The position numbers were made by a program, and so were the translations under genes. 14,740 bases of DNA, taken from the NCBI GenBank assembly GCA_001839685.1, contig MLAK01001475.1:1-14740 (forward strand), in the 5' to 3' direction. The stretch comes from Tritrichomonas foetus (lineage: Eukaryota; Parabasalia; Tritrichomonadida; Tritrichomonadidae). This document shows, piece after piece, positions 1-6,868 of this stretch (positions within the stretch are counted from its first letter, which is position 1; the number at the start of each line of letters is the position of its first letter). The notes below the pieces were generated by a model, which was not told the DNA's origin, ran no database searches, and saw only the letters and a program-made list of their open reading frames with translations.

Positions 1-149
1 ACATAAATACTGTTAAAATTAATCATATTCGTGAAATTTGAGAAAATATAAAAAATGAAATTATTTCATCAAATTTCAAAATGATGGTGGAATCTTAAAT
101 TTCCTTATATAGGAACTCTAATATGTATATAGAGAAATGGCTTACTCAC

Positions 150-216
150 TTTCCCAAAAATATTTTCTGGTTTGGCTCTGAGAATTTTTGGGAAAAATTT
201 TTGGGAATTTTGGGAA
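150..216. repeat. Short inverted repeat with three TTTTGGGAA direct repeats
   Basis: TTTCCCAAAAAT at 150-161 is matched exactly in reverse complement by ATTTTTGGGAAA at 184-195, a 12-bp perfect inverted repeat with a 22-nt spacer. The right half also holds three copies of TTTTGGGAA, at 186-194, 199-207 and 208-216, the last two directly abutting. It lies about 225-290 nt upstream of the cyclin start. It could be a regulatory site or simple AT-rich slippage; no function is known to me. Confidence 0.6.
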
Positions 217-432
217 AAAGTGGATTGCGTGAATGATTAGCCTTGAACAAAATTTTCAATGAATAATTGAATGGTTTACATATTAAATCTTAGCAAATAA
301 CTCATTCATCTCTATTCAATTTCGATTTATTCTTCACAAAATTAAAAGGGATTTGATGAATTTTGTTAACAAATGATGACTTTTTCTAATTTATATATTT
401 AAATGAGTGTAAACTATTGAATATCGAAAAGA

Positions 433-437
433 TCACA
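433..437 (+). promoter_or_regulatory. Initiator (Inr) TCACA of the cyclin gene
   Basis: TCACA fits the Trichomonas initiator consensus TCA(+1)YW. The +1 adenine would be 435, giving a 5' leader of only 5 nt before the ATG at 440. This agrees with the very short leaders known in trichomonads. It supports both the chosen start and the parabasalid origin. Confidence 0.6.
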
Positions 438-439
438 TC

Positions 440-1366
440 ATGACTGAAAATGATCTAGGATCGGATAAATCGACTTCAAATTTGCCAAATCAGACAACAA
501 ACGAATCACCATCAGTCGCACAGCCCGATGTACCTTCTCAATCAGAAACTTTGCCAAACGAAAATCCTATCACGAATAACTCTGAAGGCGCTCTAAATGC
601 TTCCACTGGTACTGAAATGTGTAATCTTGAAGTTTTACGACGCATTGAGTTACGGAGACAGATCAATTTATCAGATATCGATTTTAATATTCGCGATCCA
701 GCAACTTTGCGTATTGTCAAAATTGGAAACGACTTGAAACTATGCGATGACACGATTTGTCTCGCGATCAAAATATTCGATTTTAATCTTTTTAAAAATC
801 CAGAGTTATCAGAACAAATCGACCTCCTCTCAGCAACATCTTTGTTGATGGCTGCAAAGGTTGAAGATGTTAAGCGTTCTGACTTGTGCGTGAGTATCTG
901 TTCGATGATGCCAAATATCCATGAATCTGAAGTTCTCAAATTTGAACTGCAAGCGCTTGTCCACTTAAAGTATGATGTTGTTTTTGCTACTGCATCACAA
1001 TTCCTTTGGCACCAGCTTAAAACCATCTATAATGAAAACAATTCAAATTTGAATGAAACATCAAATGAAATGACATCAAATCATGTGATTCAGAATTTTG
1101 AGAGTATTTCTCAATTTGCTAGAATTGCATGTCTTTGCTCGATGGCTTATTCAAAATGTCTTTCCTTCAGCGGAGAAAATGTTGCTTCTGAATGCGTGAA
1201 AATTGCACTCGAATTAGCAGAGAAAGGAAAAGAGATAGATGTAATTACTACTGCAGGTGATGGTGGATTAAGAGATATTATTGTTGAAGCGATGAAAAAG
1301 GCTAACGAAGGAATAGAAGGTGGAATATTCGATGGATTGTCTGAACCACTTGAAGATACGTCATAA
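440..1366 (+). CDS. Cyclin, N-terminal cyclin-box protein
   Basis: Predicted regulatory subunit of a cyclin-dependent kinase, acting in cell-cycle or transcriptional control. The 308-residue protein starts with a Ser/Thr/Asn-rich, probably disordered tail (1-60). A cyclin box follows at about 86-190. Visible hallmarks are Arg91 near its start, the LLMAAKVED motif (135-143) and the ELQALVHLKYDV helix (169-180). Lys140 and Glu169 correspond to the conserved Lys/Glu pair that contacts the CDK PSTAIRE helix. Residues 218-262 could be a shortened second cyclin fold. I see no clear destruction box in the tail, so cell-cycle degradation cannot be read from the sequence. An Inr lies 5 nt upstream and TAAA directly follows the stop. 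The gene converges with the 3R-Myb gene. The family assignment is solid; the subtype (A/B-like or other) is open. Confidence 0.88.
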   Translation: MTENDLGSDKSTSNLPNQTTNESPSVAQPDVPSQSETLPNENPITNNSEGALNASTGTEMCNLEVLRRIELRRQINLSDIDFNIRDPATLRIVKIGNDLKLCDDTICLAIKIFDFNLFKNPELSEQIDLLSATSLLMAAKVEDVKRSDLCVSICSMMPNIHESEVLKFELQALVHLKYDVVFATASQFLWHQLKTIYNENNSNLNETSNEMTSNHVIQNFESISQFARIACLCSMAYSKCLSFSGENVASECVKIALELAEKGKEIDVITTAGDGGLRDIIVEAMKKANEGIEGGIFDGLSEPLEDTS

Positions 1367-1370
1367 TAAA
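1367..1370 (+). terminator. TAAA poly(A) signal of the cyclin gene
   Basis: TAAA begins immediately after the TAA stop codon (1364-1366). In Trichomonas the poly(A) signal is UAAA, overlapping or adjoining the stop codon, so position and sequence both fit. No 3'-end data are available to confirm it. Confidence 0.5.
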
Positions 1371-1946
1371 TTCTTTTTAATATATAATACCGATATAATT
1401 TTTTTTATAAATAATATCACATCATAAGTATATTCCAGTGTGCACTTTGTAGCTTTCATAATTTAAATATTCACTGCTAGATATTATAATAAAATAATTT
1501 ATCATGAGAACATGAAAGAGTGAAATTTCCAGAAAAAATAGAAAAGAGATGAAGAGTAAAAAGAATAGATAAAAGAATAGAAAAAAGAATAGATAAAAGA
1601 ATAGAAAAAAGAATAGATAGAAGAAAAGATAAAAGAATAGATAGAAGAAAAGATAAAAGAATAGATAAAAGAATAGATAGAAGAAAAGATAAAAGAATAG
1701 ATAGAAAAATAGATAAAAGAATAGATAAAAGATTAGAAAAAAGAATAGATAAAAGAATAGATAGAAGAAAACTACACCAAGAGATATAATAATAAAAGGA
1801 AGAGAAGATATAAAATAACTCATTATTTATCAATAAATAGATGATTGATCAAAATTGTATCATTTTTTAAATATTTACTTTCAATAAAGTCCTCAAATGG
1901 TTCTCAGTTCGCGCATGAATTATAAAAACCAGTCAGGCAGGTTATT
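1371..1946. other. Convergent intergenic region between the cyclin and Myb genes
   Basis: Both flanking genes end here, so the region should hold two 3' ends and no promoter. Apart from the 12-bp tandem array it contains only AT-rich unique sequence. No RNA gene or credible small protein is visible. Confidence 0.6.
1559..1774. repeat. 12-bp purine-rich tandem repeat (about 18 units)
   Basis: The region consists of 17 complete 12-bp units plus a degraded last one. The main unit is AAAAGAATAGAT. Two variants, AAAAGAATAGAA and AGAAGAAAAGAT, alternate with it and suggest expansion in 24- and 36-bp blocks. The + strand is almost pyrimidine-free apart from isolated T. Because the unit is a multiple of three, the complementary strand stays open in two frames and would encode monotonous Phe/Tyr/Leu or Ile/Leu/Ser peptides; I read these as artefacts. 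The array lies between the converging 3' ends of the cyclin and Myb genes. Confidence 0.95.
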
Positions 1947-1950
1947 TTTA
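1947..1950 (-). terminator. TAAA poly(A) signal of the Myb gene
   Basis: On the minus strand the stop reads TGA followed two bases later by TAAA. This closely matches the trichomonad UAAA signal placed at the stop codon. Confidence 0.45.
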
Positions 1951-1952
1951 TT

Positions 1953-2963
1953 TCACTGCTCAGGTGGATTGGATATATTTGGCTCCTGTTGCAGATCTGG
2001 TGCGATTGGCTGGTCCGTGACTTCCTGCTGCCCATCTGTCTGCTGCTGCTCCACGCTCTGTGGCTGCTCGAAAGCCTGCTGCTCGCTTTGTGGCTGCTCT
2101 GTCGTCTGGTTTGACATCTGATCATCCTGGGGCTGGTCTGTTGCTGGATTTGCTGATGCAGTATTTAATGTATTATTTTCTATGCCACTCATATTTATAT
2201 TATTGATGTTATTCAAATTATTAATATTATCCGAATTCTGGCCCGCCTGGTTCATTTGAAGCGAGTTCTGTGCTATTTCTGTAAGCTGCTCTAGATGTAA
2301 TACGTTAATCAAGTTTGGATCTATCGGCAACCCCTCTGTCGGATGGGCATCGCCACCTTGAATGATTTCCGGATTCTGTTTGATCATTTCCATGACGATA
2401 TTTGGATCTATGTGTAATTCCTCGACATCTTTTCGCTTCAATGTCGAGTTCCAGCGATTTTTAACTGCATTATCTGTTCGACCGGGCAGGAGGCGCGCGA
2501 TGTCTGCCCATTTCGTTCCGAAGTGGCTGATGGCTGTGTAAATGATTTGGTCCTCCTCTGGCGTGAAGGGGCTCTTTTTGATATTTGGATCGAGATGGTT
2601 ACACCAACGCTCCCTGCACTGTTTTGCGATGCGCCCAGGGAGCTGTTCGGCAAGCGACGACCACTTTGTGGGACCATTTTGGTTCACCCAGTTCACGATT
2701 GTCTGATCTTCTTGGCAGGTCCAGGATCCGCGGACGATTTCGGGATCTGCAACTTTCTTCCAGTGGGCAAGAACTTGCTTGCTGGTCCTGCCTGGAAAAT
2801 GAGACGTAATGACACTCCAGCTTTCGTTTTGATGTACTAATTGCGCCAAAAGTTCGTCTTCCTCGGGAGTCCATTTCGTAGAGTTTGAACGCATACGATT
2901 TCGAGAGCGTGTTGGAGCGAGTGCTGTTGGAGAATTGTTCGCAGAAGTGTTGTCAGCAATCAT
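1953..2963 (-). CDS. Three-repeat Myb (MYB3R/c-Myb-type) transcription factor
   Basis: Predicted nuclear DNA-binding regulator of 336 residues. Three Myb repeats are visible: R1 at 29-72 (W31, W49, W68), R2 at 79-125 (W81, W101, W120) and R3 at 131-177 (F133 replacing the first Trp, then W152 and W171). The recognition helices [17 protein letters not shown] (R2) and [18 protein letters not shown] (R3) are almost those of animal c-Myb and plant MYB3R, so the AACNG core specificity is probably kept. The C-terminal half (about 228-336) is Asn- then Gln/Pro-rich, like an activation domain. Most trichomonad Mybs that I know of have two repeats, so three is notable. Gln codons are mainly CAG and the gene is visibly richer in G+C than its neighbours, possibly reflecting high expression. 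Its upstream region carries several AACGG cores. No clear TCAYW initiator precedes the ATG. Confidence 0.95.
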   Translation of the reverse strand: MIADNTSANNSPTALAPTRSRNRMRSNSTKWTPEEDELLAQLVHQNESWSVITSHFPGRTSKQVLAHWKKVADPEIVRGSWTCQEDQTIVNWVNQNGPTKWSSLAEQLPGRIAKQCRERWCNHLDPNIKKSPFTPEEDQIIYTAISHFGTKWADIARLLPGRTDNAVKNRWNSTLKRKDVEELHIDPNIVMEMIKQNPEIIQGGDAHPTEGLPIDPNLINVLHLEQLTEIAQNSLQMNQAGQNSDNINNLNNINNINMSGIENNTLNTASANPATDQPQDDQMSNQTTEQPQSEQQAFEQPQSVEQQQTDGQQEVTDQPIAPDLQQEPNISNPPEQ

Positions 2964-3008
2964 TCCAATTTGTCGAAAATATCAAACTGTTAAACCTTTT
3001 GAAATGTC

Positions 3009-3152
3009 GACCGTTTGATTAACGGTCTACGTGGACGATAAGACGATAGGTCGATCAAAAAAGGCGCCGTTTCATTTCAAAATCTATATGAACTTTTTCT
3101 AAAGATGAGAAAATTTTCCATCTTTAGGAAAGGGTCGAGTCTTTAGACCGTT
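3009..3152 (-). promoter_or_regulatory. Cluster of Myb-type sites upstream of the 3R-Myb gene
   Basis: Four AACGG cores lie in 144 bp. GACCGTT (3009-3015) and AACGGTC (3021-3027) form a perfect 7-bp inverted repeat with a 5-bp spacer. CCGTT recurs at 3067-3071, and GACCGTT again at 3146-3152. AACGG, and AACGGYY in the wider form, is the core of the plant MYB3R-bound MSA element and fits the c-Myb YAAC(G/T)G site. Two ACGATA boxes 8 bp apart (3035-3040, 3043-3048) resemble Myb recognition elements described for Trichomonas vaginalis. Placement 45-190 bp upstream of the Myb start suggests autoregulation or cross-regulation by another Myb; this is an inference. Confidence 0.5.
3093..3133. repeat. 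41-bp imperfect palindrome upstream of the Myb gene
   Basis: The arms CTAAAGATG (3099-3107) and CATCTTTAG (3119-3127) are exact complements. The centre, GAAAATTTTC (3109-3118), is itself a perfect palindrome. The only interruptions are one extra A at 3108 and two T/G pairs in the outer flanks, which otherwise keep pairing out to 3093 and 3133. It sits among the Myb-type sites. It could be a binding site for a dimeric factor or a hairpin; nothing indicates a transposon end. Confidence 0.8.
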
Positions 3153-3775
3153 TAATATTTTTGTAAAAACTAAAATGGAACCTCTCTTGGGACGAAATTT
3201 CGTATCAATGTTTATGGCTAATTGAACCTCTAGGAAATGATATGAGTTAATTCCTTTCTTTTGGAAGATTCAATAAAAGAATATATAAAATAACGAATAA
3301 TTATTAATATTTTCGAACGAATGTAATGAATATTTGGTTAAAATGTTTGTTAATTAAGGAAAATATATCAAATGGATGACTCATAAGTCATTTTTATCAT
3401 GAATGGATTTCTGTGAAAATGAACTTTGAGCATGGAAATCAATTTCACCATTAGGAAATAGGTATAGAAATGTCAACCGCCAAAGAAAGGGGAAAAATTA
3501 CTGATAAATTCCTGAAATTCAGTATCGATTTTGATTTTATTGTGAAGAAATACTTTACTCTTCAGGAGCTTATTATAATTTGATGAAAAGAGTTTGGATT
3601 CAACATTTTGTCGACATGAAAAATTATATGTATTTATTTTCGATATTGAAATCTCAATAGAGTCAAAAACAAATTTAATTTCAACAATCCACAAAACCAT
3701 GTTTCTAAAATTTTAAAAAGCAGTCGAAATAAAATGTGAAATTGTTAAATCAAATAAACAGTTTATTATATATAC
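3153..3775. other. Intergenic region between the Myb start and the end of the propeller gene
   Basis: AT-rich sequence in which I see no RNA gene, transposon or supported coding region. A 75-codon minus-strand reading frame at 3473-3700 has biased Ile/Lys/Asn/Phe composition, no family resemblance and no initiator, so I do not call it a gene. Confidence 0.5.
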
Positions 3776-3779
3776 TTTA
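3776..3779 (-). terminator. TAAA overlapping the stop codon of the propeller gene
   Basis: The minus-strand TAA stop (3779-3777) is the first three bases of TAAA. This is the arrangement reported for the Trichomonas UAAA poly(A) signal. Confidence 0.5.
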
Positions 3780-5549
3780 TAAGGTGTTTCTAGCTATCGT
3801 AATATGACTTTGCCAAAACAAAGAAAGTGCTTCAGGAATTTCTTTTTCACTAAATTCAAGGGCATCTGCCTCTTCAATGAGGTATCCAGTTATGTCGTTG
3901 TCTTCTGCATTTTCTGGTTCTGGTGATGGATACATCATTTCACTTGGAGGACGAGTGGTAACTTCAGGAAATGCAACATCCCATTTAATATTTTGTATTT
4001 GAGACATATTTTGAGAACTTTGACTTAAGTTTTGTGAGTCTAATAAATTTTGGGAATCATTTAAAGATAATAAGTCATTTTGAGGAAGTTTAGAAAAATG
4101 TGGCTGGAATTTAAATGCATCTCGATGTTTTCCATCTTCTTCTCGCATGATAGTTGAAAAAAAATGACGACAAGGAGGAACCTCATTTGACATTTCAATT
4201 CCAACTACGGAACCGCTTTCAAATTGAATAATTGCAGTATCATTCAAAATCGCAACTCCTGTTAAATATTCATTTTCAAGGGTATCATAAGGTTTCAAAA
4301 TTGTATCAAATGGTCTGAGTGGTGCCGAAAATTCTAGATTATTAAATGGAAAGAAGATCGTTTCTGATGATTCGCAACATTGTGCAACAACACAATCGAA
4401 ATCAGAGAACTTTCGTTTAAAGAGCGACATTGGATTTGAGGAAAAAGAATAATCGAATTTCGTTGATGATTTAGTAGGAAATCTTAAATCAATTAAATCA
4501 AGTCCATTCATTGATCCAACTGCAATTTGGTGATTATCAATTGGTAGAATGGATGCAACTTCTGGAATTTGACAATAAATTTGACTTAGATTTGGATTGG
4601 AAAGTCTCAAATCGAAAATTTGTACCCGATCCTTAAATGAAGCTGTTACAACACGCGGATGACATCCAAATTCAATCGAGCTGTTGAAATATTCTTCATT
4701 TTCTGGAATATCTAATTGGAATAAAACCTTGTCTTGGGAATAAAGTCGAAGTTCACCAAAACTGGAAATTGTTAGTGATTCTCCATTAATAAATTGACTT
4801 ACTTTTGCATCTGTTGTGATTCCATTTCGATTTCCAGATCTATTTTCATTTTCAGTTTCATTTCCTCTTTCATTCAAATTCTGATTTGAATAAGCATTGT
4901 TTGTATTCATGCTATTATCATTTAATTGATCATCATTCAAATCATTATCATATAAAGGATTCTGATTTAAATAATTATCATTGAAATAATTATCATTCAT
5001 GTCATTGTCATTGGAATTGGCAAAATTTTGATTCACGTTTTTGTTTCTTTTATCTGGTTCTAAAAATGTTGTGCTCATAAAACGTGAAACAGGATCATGA
5101 ATGAGTGAGAAAAGCATTGGTCCATTTAAAGTTGTAGCGATTCCAAAATTGAGTTGCGAATTTATCGATAGGGATGTGCACGTTGAGCGAGTGGAAATGG
5201 AGGGGACGAACTTGCTCCAACTGTCAACAATTAATGGATTAATAATTAACCGAATTGATGCGCCAGATCCTTCTAATAACCAATTCTCGCGAGCAGATAG
5301 ACAATTTCGAGTTCGAATATGATGATAGTGAATTTCCGATGTAAATGCTGTTCCAATGTGTGGATATCTAATTGGATTGCTTGGCCTGGCGTTTAAAAAT
5401 TTGCAAAAATTCTCGGTAATCGAAGGAGAGCGAAGACTTGGTGTACGGAAAATTCTGACATAACGAGAAGAGCCCATTTGGAAAGGAACAATGCGACGGA
5501 GACCTAAGAAGTACAAAGCATTCTTCGTTTCTTCGTCATCATCATTCAT
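3777..5549 (-). CDS. WD-like propeller protein, possibly TAF1C/Rrn6-related RNA polymerase I factor
   Basis: A 590-residue protein without signal peptide or membrane segment. Residues 60-165 and 247-455 read as beta-rich propeller blades. An Asn/Asp-rich low-complexity insert (about 171-245, NDNYLN-like units) separates them. The motif SIEFGCHPRVVTAS followed by VQIFDLR (291-315) resembles the Rrn6/TAF1C signature in which a histidine-proline pair precedes a DLR-ending blade. A second blade ends in LIDLR (352-356). The tail has a Ser/Gln-rich stretch with repeated SQN (about 499-520), then an acidic Pro-rich segment. TAF1C and Rrn6 also carry flexible C-terminal tails after the propeller. If correct, it would be a subunit of the SL1/core factor that recruits RNA polymerase I to rDNA. 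A generic WD-repeat protein is the main alternative. It shares a 165-bp divergent promoter with the coiled-coil gene. Confidence 0.4.
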   Translation of the reverse strand: MNDDDEETKNALYFLGLRRIVPFQMGSSRYVRIFRTPSLRSPSITENFCKFLNARPSNPIRYPHIGTAFTSEIHYHHIRTRNCLSARENWLLEGSGASIRLIINPLIVDSWSKFVPSISTRSTCTSLSINSQLNFGIATTLNGPMLFSLIHDPVSRFMSTTFLEPDKRNKNVNQNFANSNDNDMNDNYFNDNYLNQNPLYDNDLNDDQLNDNSMNTNNAYSNQNLNERGNETENENRSGNRNGITTDAKVSQFINGESLTISSFGELRLYSQDKVLFQLDIPENEEYFNSSIEFGCHPRVVTASFKDRVQIFDLRLSNPNLSQIYCQIPEVASILPIDNHQIAVGSMNGLDLIDLRFPTKSSTKFDYSFSSNPMSLFKRKFSDFDCVVAQCCESSETIFFPFNNLEFSAPLRPFDTILKPYDTLENEYLTGVAILNDTAIIQFESGSVVGIEMSNEVPPCRHFFSTIMREEDGKHRDAFKFQPHFSKLPQNDLLSLNDSQNLLDSQNLSQSSQNMSQIQNIKWDVAFPEVTTRPPSEMMYPSPEPENAEDNDITGYLIEEADALEFSEKEIPEALSLFWQSHITIARNTL

Positions 5550-5714
5550 TTCATTGATTGAATGTGTATTTGGTCATTTTTTATGAATATATATGGTCAT
5601 CAATCACGAAAATCATTTTTCATCTAACATATCCAAGTACGTTTGATATTTGTTCATTGAATTTTTATCGATTTCTCAGAAAAATCTTGAAGACACAAGC
5701 AAGAAATAAAAATA
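5550..5714. promoter_or_regulatory. 165-bp divergent promoter region
   Basis: This short space lies between two start codons facing away from each other, so both promoters must lie in it or inside the neighbouring genes. The minus-strand gene is preceded by two TCAAT sequences, which differ from the TCAYW consensus at one base. For the plus-strand gene the nearest exact match is TCATT at 5654-5658, about 57 nt before the ATG. Neither is convincing. The arrangement allows the two genes to be co-expressed. Confidence 0.4.
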
Positions 5715-6590
5715 ATGAATGATTGGGGAAAATTGGAAAGTTATTGCGAATACCTCGAAAGAGCTGAAAAAGAACTCAACGATTCAATTCTTCAAACTCA
5801 AAACGAAGTCATGAAACTTCAAGATATTCTCGACACTATCTCGCCTGTTCCAGTTTCCGAACCAAAAGAGGAGGTACGAGTACCTCGAGCTAATCAGAAT
5901 CGAAAAGTCTTTCGTGGATTTGATTACAAGGTTCAACAGCAAGTTGTAGAAACATCCGCAGATCCATATGGCGAATTTCTCGATTATTTACAGCAATACA
6001 AAGCAATGCCAAAGTTTGATAGAAGTAATTTAGCCGACAGATTCACAAAAAGAGTGATGGACTTCTCTAGAATGACCGCGGCCCATCTTCACAATCGAAT
6101 GACGCCACTTATCAGACAATTAAATAAAGAACTCGATAAAGTTTTAGACGCCGATATCTCTCAGGACAATATCCGATTCAGGGCAAGATATACTACGAAT
6201 CGAGCATCAAAAGTTGCGAAAGAATTTGAAAGACTTAATCAAGAATTTGGCCTTGTAAGGCGAACTGAAGTTCTGTCAAGAGAAAAAGAAATTGATGAAT
6301 CGGCGACCAAAAAAACTAAGAAAAATGTTGATGAGTCACCTTTTGAAATTTTGGCAAATTTGACACCAAAACAACTGAACGCATTATATAGTTTAAGAGG
6401 AAATGCACGAAGGAATTTAATGTCTTCAATTATGAAAGAAAAAGCTGAGGTTTCATTTTTGTCGTTCCTCAGAAATATAGATACTAGTATGTCTGATGAA
6501 GAAATGGCATCAGTTTTGAAGGCGGCGAGAAGAGGATTTCTTATTTTGGCGCAGGATCCAAAAGCTTATGCACTAATTTTGTCTCGTTGA
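5715..6590 (+). CDS. Unrecognised helical protein with N-terminal coiled coil
   Basis: I do not recognise a family. The 291-residue product is rich in charged residues and has no signal peptide or membrane span. Residues 6-42 form a heptad-like coiled coil (YLERAEKELNDSILQTQNEV region). A Pro-rich linker follows (43-60). Residues 85-150 look helical and basic, with EFLDYLQQYKAMPKF and a following helix pair. A Lys-rich stretch, KKTKKN, lies at 199-204. The last 80 residues form a compact helical unit containing LTPKQLNALYSLRG (216-229) and a helix around FLSFLRNID (248-256), ending in LILSR. Codon use and base composition match the neighbours, so it is probably a genuine conserved gene. The head-to-head arrangement with the propeller protein is the only contextual hint of function. 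TAAA lies 10 nt after the stop. Confidence 0.75.
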   Translation: MNDWGKLESYCEYLERAEKELNDSILQTQNEVMKLQDILDTISPVPVSEPKEEVRVPRANQNRKVFRGFDYKVQQQVVETSADPYGEFLDYLQQYKAMPKFDRSNLADRFTKRVMDFSRMTAAHLHNRMTPLIRQLNKELDKVLDADISQDNIRFRARYTTNRASKVAKEFERLNQEFGLVRRTEVLSREKEIDESATKKTKKNVDESPFEILANLTPKQLNALYSLRGNARRNLMSSIMKEKAEVSFLSFLRNIDTSMSDEEMASVLKAARRGFLILAQDPKAYALILSR

Positions 6591-6868
6591 TTCAATTTTT
6601 AAAAAATGTATTTTTTGCTGTAATTAATTTCCTTTTATTCTATTGTTTGGAAAAGTGGTTTATATTTATCATAGATGTGATTGGTTGGTTATTTGAGTTT
6701 CCCCGAACTTTTTTTGCAGACATTATACTTTATATTTATTGACCAAAACTTGTGGGGAAATGTCCCTTGCATAAAAAAAATGTTCATATCAATTTAAAAA
6801 TAAATAAAAAGAATATTTATGTGTATTTTTAATAAACAGTTTTGATAAAATAGAAATTATATATTAAG
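6591..6868. other. Convergent intergenic region with two 3' ends
   Basis: This spacer lies between the helical-protein gene and the Hsp70 gene. It holds TAAA at 6600-6603 for the plus-strand gene, and a minus-strand TAAA at 6831-6828, about 38 nt after the Hsp70 stop. Unlike the other two convergent spacers it contains no tandem array. Nothing else is visible. Confidence 0.5.

Larger units (their letters stand above)
1..439. other. Non-coding region upstream of the cyclin gene
   Basis: No coding sequence or RNA gene is recognisable here. The region is AT-rich and ends in the short promoter-proximal stretch of the cyclin gene. Its only clear structure is a TTTTGGGAA repeat and inverted-repeat block around 150-216, annotated separately. 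The upstream neighbour lies outside the window. Confidence 0.6.

Noticed and set aside
538..1026. Minus-strand reading frame opposite the cyclin gene
   Set aside because: It is antisense to a clear cyclin box and its translation has no recognisable features.
1422..1833. Two overlapping minus-strand reading frames rich in Phe/Tyr/Leu or Ile/Leu/Ser, resembling membrane proteins
   Set aside because: They are translations of the 12-bp tandem repeat, whose period is a multiple of three and which has no stop on that strand. They lie in a spacer between two gene ends and have no promoter signal.
3051..3072. E2F-type site around GGCGCC
   Set aside because: The GGCGCC is preceded by A rather than T on both readings of the consensus TTTSSCGC, so it does not match.
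3473..3700. 75-codon minus-strand reading frame in the large spacer
   Set aside because: Composition follows the AT-rich background, no family or motif is visible, and no initiator precedes it.
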